From: Rhyzopertha dominica
Lineage: Eukaryota > Arthropoda > Insecta > Coleoptera > Bostrichidae
NCBI GenBank assembly: GCA_025024175.1
Contig: QCXZ01000064.1
Location: 45,281,325-45,345,324 of the forward strand
Reading direction: 5' to 3'
DNA length: 64,000 nt
Under the pieces are notes generated by a model. That model had not been told where the DNA came from. It did not search any database and worked only from the letters and a program-made list of their open reading frames with translations. Each line of letters starts with the position of its first letter. Position 1 is the first letter of the stretch. Below, in pieces: positions 61,101 to 64,000 of the stretch. The position numbers were made by a program, and so were the translations under genes.

Positions 61101-62987
61101 CTCAACGGACTAAGATTTTGGGACGTCGGCCATAACTCGAGCCAGTGATCGTAAAAAGTCGTGAGTAATGAGTATGCGCATTCGGATACTCCAATACACG
61201 GAAGTGTCGAAAGTTGAAACGCGAAACAGGGAAACACCAATACACCGAACACAAAGGTTTTATATTTAACCATAACCATGGCCACCTTAGAGGTGGCCAT
61301 GATTTAACACTTAACAGCGATTCCGAACTGCTAAATAACATAAAAAGTGAGTGATATTTGTAAAACGTGCGCGGTACTGAAGCAATGCATCGATCACAGA
61401 TCACCGGATCAAAAGGAAGCTGCCTAGGACTCAATCGAGATATTTTGAGTTATCGCGCCTTGCCTGTCACCCCAGTCGCTCTTTGAGGACGCCAATAGAA
61501 CTATGCAACGAAACATTGTTACGAGTGAGTTAGGTAGAAAAAACAGTACGTTCCTACTTTCCATTTTTGGCTTTATCGGATGCGACTTCGCCCAAAGTTA
61601 GTTATTGTGCAAGAATTGCTCATTGTGTTATAGACATTAAATACACACACATTTACGAAGCTTTCAAGTCCACAAATAAATAACCTTGAGGATACGACCG
61701 GGTGCATGAGTACATCAGTAGAGCTCTTTTTTTCGTATTTTTACCGAAAGAGGGTTACGGAAGAAACACACTGAGATATAGGACACCCTGTATATACTGC
61801 TATACTTAGAACAGAGGCAGCAATACAACAAAAGCTTACTAATATCTAAATCTGAAGTGGTTAGGTCTGCAGGCTCTGCTTGTAGATATCAATTCCATTG
61901 CATTTTTGAGGTATCACTGCCCTATATGTCAGAATAATCAGTAAGTAGTTAATTACCTCTTCTCCATCAGTTATAGTGTAGTTATAATCCTTCAACGCTC
62001 TTTGTTTGACTCGGTCTGCAAAATCTTGAAACATGTCGCTCGTAGGCTGCAAAAGGGACACCCTCAAAAGGGCCTCGTAAGCTTTTCGAGCTTTTGAATC
62101 ATCTCCATCGCCAGACTCCCAATCGTGATCACCCCAGTAAGATCCCTTTAGCAAAAATTATGGTTTGACGAAGTAACGATAAAAAATTTCAAATACCTAT
62201 AAGTAGAATAAACATCCACAACTATGCTGCCTATCAAAAAAACCTTTCTTTATTATTTATATATCTACTTGTGCTGAATTACATACACTAGTCGAGAATA
62301 ACAAAGAAACCTCTACAAAATAAATATTAAATTGTACACCTACAATGAATACACCCCACAACAGTTGGTGATAGCGTTAGATTTCTGCGTTGGTACTCGG
62401 CATACGGGTATTATTATTAGGTATTTATATATTTTAATCTTTGTTTCTTCTTGTATTCGGTACGTATTTACTTAATACTCAAATCATTATCTCGGATACC
62501 TATGTTTAATGTTCACTTATAGGTTTGGTATCTGACAGTAAGCAATTCTAAATTTTCCCAGCTTCATTTAACTAAATATATTCACGTTTTTAAAACTCTT
62601 ATGCATCAACTTGTACTTGAATAATTTAGATACATTTTACTTCCAGTATCCAGTTGTTGCAGCATAATTCGTGCTGTGAATTTTGTTAAAAATTTCAATA
62701 CGTACCTGAAATATTTCCACGTCTAGAAACGCCCAGTCTCCTCTCGTCATCCCAAGATCATGGGCCACTAGCATGAATTTTCTTACTAATACTCCTCTCA
62801 CACTCAGTATCAGTACTAAAAATGCTAATAAACAATCCAAAACTTCTAACTTATTGCCATTACTCACCTCTTGCGTACATACTAGCATCACGCAAATAAT
62901 TCCCATAATCTTCGTCGTCGTTTCCATCTAGCTCTCTCACGAAAGCAAGCAGGCCTTCTCTTTTCAGTCCGTGCTCTAAATTTTTAC
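26697..62987 (-). CDS. Receptor guanylate cyclase, natriuretic-peptide-receptor type (17 exons, 5' end missing)
   Basis: A single-pass membrane receptor that makes cGMP from GTP. Exons in gene order: 62868-62987, 62706-62815, 61957-62145, 57284-57419, 53102-53338, 49574-49658, 49372-49483, 47293-47397, 43619-43795, 43405-43564, 40411-40569, 40186-40354, 39996-40131, 35715-35849, 35568-35636, 29641-29914 and 26697-26926. All have GT-AG borders and compatible phases, and total 2,603 bases: 866 residues plus stop. Domain order is ligand-binding ectodomain (C-terminal two thirds), transmembrane helix, kinase homology domain, coiled coil, cyclase. The ectodomain blocks [19 protein letters not shown] and [15 protein letters not shown] point to the NPR group rather than to retinal or orphan cyclases; fly CG31183 is a likely relative. 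The first exon starts in mid-codon, so about 150-250 N-terminal residues are absent. The gene spans over 36 kb because its introns hold many transposons. Confidence 0.92.
27680..28225 (+). pseudogene. LINE reverse transcriptase remnant, cut by a TIR element
   Basis: A broken plus-strand frame contains [20 protein letters not shown] at about 27775-27835, the conserved RT segment after the catalytic box ('GL.iN..Kt'). Farther on, at about 28160-28225, comes a degraded [14 protein letters not shown], typical of the C-terminal GRPRxRW tail of several LINE families. It ends abruptly at 28226, where another element begins. It lies in the last intron of the receptor cyclase, antisense to it. Confidence 0.6.
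28226..29383. mobile_element. Non-autonomous element with CAGTGGCGGCTC terminal repeats
   Basis: The left end CAGTGGCGGCTCGTG at 28226 and the right end ATGAGCCGCCACTG at 29383 are inverted repeats of about 14 bases with one mismatch. The 1,158-base interior has no transposase frame and includes an (AT)n run near 28777-28793. It interrupts the LINE remnant on its left. A target duplication could not be recognised. Ends of this kind are known in DNA transposons; the superfamily is not assigned. Confidence 0.65.
30844..30976. repeat. Short inverted repeat inside the left foldback arm
   Basis: Arms 30844-30877 and 30943-30976 are reverse complements over 34 bases with three mismatches (core GAGCTTCAAAATTATC). 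The 65-base loop has no coding content. Probably a small independent hairpin element or a relic. Confidence 0.65.
31531..33535 (+). CDS. DUF7869-like transposon protein, N-terminal part (two exons, then frameshift)
   Basis: Exon 1, 31531-31592, starts ATG ([15 protein letters not shown]) and ends at a GTAAGT donor. The acceptor TTAG at 32061-32064 continues the frame through exon 2 to a stop at 33535. The protein has an acidic N-terminus, a basic stretch ([19 protein letters not shown]), a Cys-rich part ([14 protein letters not shown]), [56 protein letters not shown] and [16 protein letters not shown]. This order is that of the DUF7869 proteins found in many insect genomes, thought to be transposase-derived. 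The second half is in another frame: a single-base shift near 33515-33518 separates them. Exon 2 may alternatively start at the internal ATG 32087. Confidence 0.75.
33540..34436 (+). CDS. DUF7869-like transposon protein, C-terminal part (shifted frame)
   Basis: This frame is open upstream of its ATG to about 33516 and carries the conserved block [20 protein letters not shown], then [20 protein letters not shown] and [15 protein letters not shown] matches the SDNC..QN motif of the family, likely an acidic catalytic residue of an RNase H-like fold (inference). The last third is lysine-rich, with probable nuclear localisation sequence near the end. It is the continuation of the preceding frame after a one-base shift, so this copy is disabled unless the shift is a sequencing error. 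Confidence 0.75.
   Translation: MVRDNPEVERLILWSDSCVPQNRNSILSFAIQTFLNSNDCGELKVIEHKYSEPGHSSIQEIDAVHSTIEAYVRNLEIWSPVSLIRILTNMPTNFKMQFKVLQMQPQDFLNYQNSASKLAYNQIPYSQIKKLTYSKKLNEVYVLKYACSFEGSENSQILLPKCKKAKLTSKNIFNAVPSVLETNTGITKEKKEALKAMLPQMPDHAKEFYLPIINTNKVKQSKITNNVDEKRTEVCGVSNTKSTSMVENQSKNCNNTSKRKPQKAAARSDGVQTRKKGTKVISATVSSSKKTGKDKIQK
36710..39820 (+). mobile_element. LINE insertion with target-site duplication (internally deleted)
   Basis: A 22-24-base duplication flanks the element: TCGAATATATCTAACTTATA... at 36710-36733 and TCGAATATCTAACTTATAG... at 39799-39820. The right side is preceded by a (TCAA)n tail at about 39785-39798, so the 3' end is on the right. Inside, broken plus-strand frames show an endonuclease start ([20 protein letters not shown], about 38105-38230), its end (FNSHVGSE and [16 protein letters not shown], 38447-38692), the RT entry [15 protein letters not shown] (39295-39340), and then directly a tail segment ending [11 protein letters not shown]. 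The RT core is deleted. It is antisense in a cyclase intron. The family is probably RTE-like or related; not settled. Confidence 0.8.
40186..47397 (-). CDS. Receptor cyclase: kinase homology domain exons
   Basis: Five exons (47293-47397, 43619-43795, 43405-43564, 40411-40569, 40186-40354). Motifs in order: [11 protein letters not shown] with the ATP-site lysine, [81 protein letters not shown] and [22 protein letters not shown] replaces the kinase HRDLKxxN, so the catalytic aspartate is lost; this is normal for receptor cyclases, where the domain is a pseudokinase that gates the cyclase. One N at 40274 affects one codon. Introns here carry LINE and Penelope insertions. Confidence 0.93.
41057..43005 (-). 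pseudogene. Jockey-like LINE reverse transcriptase, decayed
   Basis: Read on the minus strand from 43005 down. The pre-RT segment is [20 protein letters not shown] (about 42860). Then come [20 protein letters not shown] (about 42480), [20 protein letters not shown] (about 42400), [20 protein letters not shown] (about 41940-41970), the catalytic YADD at 41694-41705 followed by TILLYS, and the C-terminal thumb [13 protein letters not shown] (about 41350). Frames change several times, so it is inactive, though YADD is intact. It lies in the intron between the kinase-domain exons ending at 43405 and 40569, in the same orientation as the host gene. Confidence 0.8.
43006..43156 (+). repeat. Poly(A)-ended short repeat (SINE or LINE 3' end)
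   Basis: A GC-richer stretch (GACCGTCGCCTTTAACCGCG) ends in a run of A at about 43140-43153. This looks like the 3' end of a retroposed element on the plus strand, abutting the minus-strand LINE. The family is unknown and no promoter boxes were recognised. Confidence 0.4.
43192..43245. repeat. Perfect 23-bp hairpin
   Basis: Stem 43192-43214 (CATACGTAATGTTTTATTGG and GTT) pairs without mismatch with 43223-43245; the 8-base loop is TGCCTGCC. It lies in a cyclase intron, 160 bases from exon 43405-43564. It may be a template-switch product or a tiny foldback. Confidence 0.85.
43860..44650. other. Cyclase intron sequence, no feature seen
   Basis: Between the kinase-domain exon at 43795 and the Penelope fragment. 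Ordinary intronic sequence; nothing supported. Confidence 0.4.
44653..45620 (-). pseudogene. Penelope-like element, truncated copy B
   Basis: Nearly collinear with part of the copy at 54.4-56.4 kb (for example ATGCTTGGACGGCATAGGTG at 44704 and 54572). On the minus strand it retains an RT C-terminal part and the GIY-YIG nuclease start: [19 protein letters not shown] at about 45056-44991, with the metal-site cysteine motif CWC in the usual spacing. It lacks the N-terminal RT half and the hammerhead-like tail, and has a deletion in the RT tail block near 45240-45310. Inactive. Confidence 0.8.
45621..47292. other. Cyclase intron with unclassified sequence
   Basis: A minus-strand frame around 45900-45800 reads [20 protein letters not shown], and a frame at 45825-45619 follows. 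It may be part of an unclassified transposon protein, but I cannot name it. The rest appears non-coding. Confidence 0.25.
47398..49371. other. Cyclase intron, non-coding
   Basis: AT-rich intron between the juxtamembrane exon and the first kinase-like exon. One N at about 48197. The 92-codon frame at 48279-48557 (+) is lysine/tyrosine-rich with no domain and is taken as chance. Confidence 0.5.
49372..49658 (-). CDS. Receptor cyclase: transmembrane and juxtamembrane exons
   Basis: Exon 49574-49658 encodes [20 protein letters not shown] and IGCITYK, a single hydrophobic helix followed by a basic stop-transfer residue. Exon 49372-49483 begins with the cytoplasmic juxtamembrane part and contains [13 protein letters not shown], the W.I...E motif that starts the kinase homology domain in this family. 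The acceptor of the transmembrane exon is weak (GCTGAAG), chosen because it keeps the frame. Confidence 0.88.
49659..51858. other. Cyclase intron with a foldback-type end
   Basis: Mostly featureless. ATACAGGGTGTCCCATTTTC at 51520 is a terminus of the CAGGGTGTCC type seen at other foldback elements; its partner end was not found. A stretch near 50780-50870 is GC-richer (CCCCTCGTACCCGCGCTCGC) without a recognisable gene. Confidence 0.4.
51867..52575. mobile_element. hAT-type non-autonomous element with 8-bp target duplication
   Basis: CTTTGCTA occurs directly outside both ends (51859-51866 and 52576-52583), an 8-base target duplication as made by hAT transposases. The ends are TAGAGATG on the left and CACCTCTA on the right; the right terminus reversed is TAGAGGTGGGCATTTCGATT, a typical hAT-like TIR. 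Subterminal AGCTC/GAGCC and ACTCACTGA-type motifs recur near both ends. The 709-base body has no transposase. Confidence 0.85.
52584..53101. other. Cyclase intron, no feature seen
   Basis: Non-coding intron sequence between the hAT-type element and the ectodomain exon at 53102. Confidence 0.4.
53102..62987 (-). CDS. Receptor cyclase: ligand-binding ectodomain exons
   Basis: Five exons. The first two read [19 protein letters not shown] then [20 protein letters not shown], the periplasmic-binding-protein fold motif of NPR receptors. The third starts [10 protein letters not shown] and continues [20 protein letters not shown]. The fourth has [20 protein letters not shown] with an N-glycosylation site (NET) and ends KMWGRDFHG. 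The fifth has the [11 protein letters not shown] block and the membrane-proximal [13 protein letters not shown] with two cysteines. The ligand is unknown; insects lack clear natriuretic peptides, so this is an orphan receptor by inference. Confidence 0.9.
53660..53810. repeat. Decayed MITE related to the one at 58.2 kb
   Basis: Shares GTTAACC-type blocks (AGTTAACCATATTTCCTGGTTAACCCGCGG) in shortened form with the 165-bp element at 58216, including CCTGGTTAACC and an ATTGTCATGGAAACGTTCC segment. The ends are degraded. Weak but consistent similarity. Confidence 0.4.
54390..56355 (-). mobile_element. Penelope-like element, copy A (RT plus GIY-YIG, disrupted)
   Basis: Read from 56355 downward. 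N-terminal part: [20 protein letters not shown] then [37 protein letters not shown], the start of the YGLPKxHK..PlRPI motif; the palm YVDD at 55488-55499 ([13 protein letters not shown]); [20 protein letters not shown] and [17 protein letters not shown]. Then the GIY-YIG region (about 54950-54890) in degraded form, and a final [20 protein letters not shown]. These are the hallmarks of Penelope elements, whose single protein fuses a telomerase-like RT with a GIY-YIG nuclease. Several stops and frame changes make it inactive. It sits in an ectodomain intron of the cyclase, in the same direction as the host. Confidence 0.88.
54430..54460 (-). ncRNA. Possible relic hammerhead ribozyme core of Penelope copy A
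   Basis: On the minus strand CTGATGA (54460-54454) is followed after 20 bases by CGAAA (54434-54430), and then the self-complementary GTCGAC. CTGANGA...GAAA is the hammerhead core, and Penelope-like elements are known to carry such ribozymes at this end. Stem II pairs poorly here (TGCCCC against GCGGAC), so it is probably a decayed copy. Confidence 0.4.
56356..56436 (+). repeat. Inverted Penelope fragment beside copy A
   Basis: This stretch is the reverse complement of 54751-54823 (CACAATATTTTGTTTGACAATGTGTCAG here). So a second, oppositely oriented piece of a Penelope element abuts the 5' end of copy A. One N at 56388. Confidence 0.75.
56437..57083. other. Cyclase intron, no feature seen
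   Basis: Intronic sequence between the Penelope cluster and the microsatellite. The open frames at 56312-56572 and 56482-56721 have no domain. Confidence 0.35.
57085..57250. repeat. Trinucleotide microsatellite (ACT/GCT)n, imperfect
   Basis: Runs of ACT and GCT triplets with interruptions, ending 34 bases before the cyclase exon at 57284-57419, on its downstream-intron side. The plus-strand frame across it (Thr/Ala-rich) is a product of the repeat, not a gene. Confidence 0.85.
57420..58215. other. Cyclase intron, no feature seen
   Basis: AT-rich intron sequence upstream (gene sense) of the exon 57284-57419; nothing supported. Confidence 0.4.
58216..58380. mobile_element. 165-bp MITE with GTTAACC motifs
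   Basis: The ends are inverted repeats: GGACCTGTTACACAAAGCGC at 58216 against CGCTTTGTGCAACAGGGCC ending at 58380. The match continues inward (GGTTGACACGCGGTTAACCA with its complement near 58320), so most of the element is one imperfect hairpin. Target duplication not certain. Confidence 0.75.
58958..59110. repeat. GTCCCG-rich fragment, possible hAT terminus
   Basis: AGGGTTGTCAGACGTTCCGA, CGGGACAGTCCCGATTT and two more GTCCCG copies occur in 150 bases. Sequences starting 'cagggttgccagacgtcccg' are known as hAT-type termini in animals; this looks like one degraded end. The opposite end was not found. Confidence 0.4.
59162..59374. mobile_element. MITE with perfect 44-bp inverted repeats
   Basis: Arms 59162-59205 and 59331-59374 are exact reverse complements (starting AATTTTTCTGGAATTTCACG), separated by 125 bases. 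Exact arms suggest a young insertion or recent gene conversion. No target duplication recognised; no coding content. Confidence 0.85.
59375..60154. other. Cyclase intron, no feature seen
   Basis: Ordinary intron sequence between two repeats. The frame at 59808-59990 (-) has no domain. Confidence 0.35.
60155..60590. repeat. Dispersed repeat, copy 2 (partner at 7.70-8.35 kb)
   Basis: Same orientation and block order as copy 1 (see 7698-8345), for example TTTCATTTACCTTTCAAGTG and TAAATTCGTTGTTTATCATT. It lacks about 200 bases present in copy 1 between GTGTC(C/G)CATTG and TACACTTAACATG. Non-coding. Confidence 0.75.
60876..61790. mobile_element. Element bounded by CAGGGT...ACCCTG
   Basis: CAGGGTATTCT at 60876 and AGGACACCCTG ending at 61790 form short inverted termini with TATA outside each. 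They match the terminus class of the 1-kb foldback at 9961. The 915-base interior is not a long palindrome and has no transposase; it includes a perfect 11-base hairpin (CATGGCCACCT-TAG-AGGTGGCCATG, 61277-61301). It may be one element or two flanking solo ends. Confidence 0.5.
62146..62705. other. Cyclase intron, no feature seen
   Basis: Intron between two ectodomain exons; AT-rich, nothing supported. Confidence 0.5.
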
Positions 62988-63062
62988 CTAAAATTATCAC
63001 TATTTTTAATTATTGAATTTAAAGTAACATTGCAAATGTAAAAAATTAACAAAAAAAGTTGC

Positions 63063-63178
63063 TGTCAGAAGTGGGATTCGAACCCACGCCCTCAGAGAGG
63101 ACCAGAAAGCTCACAAACCTGTTGCACAGGCAAGGATAACCTTGAGTCTGGCGCCTTAGACCGCTCGGCCATCCTGAC
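63063..63178 (-). tRNA. tRNA-Leu(CAA) with intron
   Basis: The acceptor arms GTCAGGA and TTCTGAC pair, with discriminator A. The D-arm GGCCGAGCGGTCTAAGGC, T-arm GGGTTCGAATCCC and a long variable arm (CCTCTCTGAGG) mark a class II tRNA. The anticodon loop reads CTCAAG, anticodon CAA. An intron of about 33 bases after position 37 precedes TCTGG of the anticodon stem; an intron here is usual in animal tRNA-Leu(CAA). Confidence 0.96.
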
Positions 63179-63329
63179 AGATACTTATAGAGCGTCGTAA
63201 TGAGTACTTTTTAATGACTACGCTTAGAATTAGTTTCTTTTTTCAGAATTTTTAGAATAATTTAACTTTTGGTAACAATAAACGATTGTTGTTTGACAGT
63301 AATTAAAAAAAATGTAGCAAAAATTATAC

Positions 63330-63411
63330 CGACGAGGATGGGATTCGAACCCACGCGGGCAGAGCCCATTGGATTAGCAGTCCAACGCCTTAACCACTCG
63401 GCCACCTCGTC
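63330..63411 (-). tRNA. tRNA-Ser(GCT)
   Basis: GACGAGG pairs with CCTCGTC; the discriminator is G as usual for serine. The anticodon loop CTGCTAA gives anticodon GCT. The long variable arm TGGGCTCTGCCC is a class II feature. No intron. It lies 151 bases from the leucine tRNA on the same strand. Confidence 0.96.
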
Positions 63412-64000
63412 AATATTTTTACATTTACTCCGAGAGCTAGTTATTGAACCTGCTCGGCTTACTAAAAATGTATGATCAGATATTTTTGATAAAAGTAACA
63501 GTAAGAAATTTCATATTAATAGTGTATTTCCATGTTAGCATAACCAGATAATTCAAATTTGAAAGGCAGTTTTTAATAATATTACTTGACAGATTTTCAG
63601 AGCACCGGTCACTTAAGACAATTAAAAAGTTATTTTCCATAGATGAAGGAGCAAGTCTTTTGTCACTTTTTGATAATTGCAACAGCGACCTACAACGGAT
63701 GTAATCACAAACAAGAATCAAACGGCGCGACAATGTTGACACTTATAACTAGATTTAATAATAATAAATTTTTGCCATGTCCACTACTGCCTTATATTAT
63801 TTATCTATTTTTATTATTTGTTGTGACATATTACTGCATCAACAGTTTGCATACTTTTGCTTCACATATATTTAAAATTCATCACAAAATATAGAAAATC
63901 TGGTCAACAAAATCCTTTTTTTCCTTCAATAAGAACCTATACTGCAGTACCTAACACAAGTAGCAAAATGATAAATGCTCCCACTATACTAATGTGTCTG
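63412..64000. other. Sequence beyond the tRNAs, no feature seen
   Basis: No further receptor-cyclase exon could be recognised. The frames at 63476-63742 (-) and 63643-63894 (+) have no domain. The missing 5' exons of the cyclase should lie past the window edge. Confidence 0.4.

Noticed and set aside
1..64000. CRISPR array, prophage or bacterial operon
   Set aside because: Spliced genes, polyadenylation signals and eukaryotic tRNAs exclude a prokaryotic context; no regularly spaced repeat array is present.

Overview
The window reads as nuclear DNA of an insect, possibly a beetle (low confidence). It is AT-rich, with spliced genes that have GT-AG introns, insect-type gustatory receptors, a cactin gene, tRNA genes and a dense mix of decayed transposons. 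Isolated N bases mark unresolved positions.

Layout. 0.8-6.9 kb holds two gustatory receptor genes in tandem (+), with identical intron positions. The second lacks an intact exon 2. At 6.88-7.30 kb, facing them on the minus strand, are two exons encoding a PUB domain that looks like the N-terminus of peptide:N-glycanase. 7.7-11.0 kb is repeat-rich and includes a 1,022-bp foldback element. 11.1-23.4 kb is the complete seven-exon cactin gene (-), whose phases add up to a 675-aa protein; its third intron holds two dead mariner-type elements in opposite orientations. A 338-bp spacer separates the cactin start from the divergent two-exon Cks gene (+, 23.73-24.06 kb).

26.7-63.0 kb is one very long gene on the minus strand, a receptor guanylate cyclase of the natriuretic-peptide-receptor type. 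I resolve 17 consecutive exons (2,603 coding bases, 866 aa, in phase throughout): the end of the ligand-binding domain, the transmembrane segment, a kinase-like domain lacking the HRD aspartate, the coiled coil and the cyclase domain. The 5' exons lie beyond the window or were not found. Its introns are loaded with mobile DNA: a 3.8-kb DNA transposon with 34-bp inverted repeats and a two-exon DUF7869-like gene, sitting inside a larger foldback element; a LINE flanked by a clear target-site duplication; a Jockey-like LINE; two Penelope-like elements with RT and GIY-YIG motifs and a possible relic hammerhead ribozyme; and several MITEs. Upstream of the last visible exon lie tRNA-Leu(CAA), with an intron, and tRNA-Ser(GCT).

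The host genes do not form a pathway. Cactin (splicing and NF-kappaB-related), Cks (cell cycle), Pngl-like (glycoprotein turnover), the receptor cyclase (cGMP signalling) and the gustatory receptors are neighbours without an evident functional link. The most unusual content is the nested transposon at 30.2-35.5 kb and the Penelope cluster at 54.4-56.4 kb.
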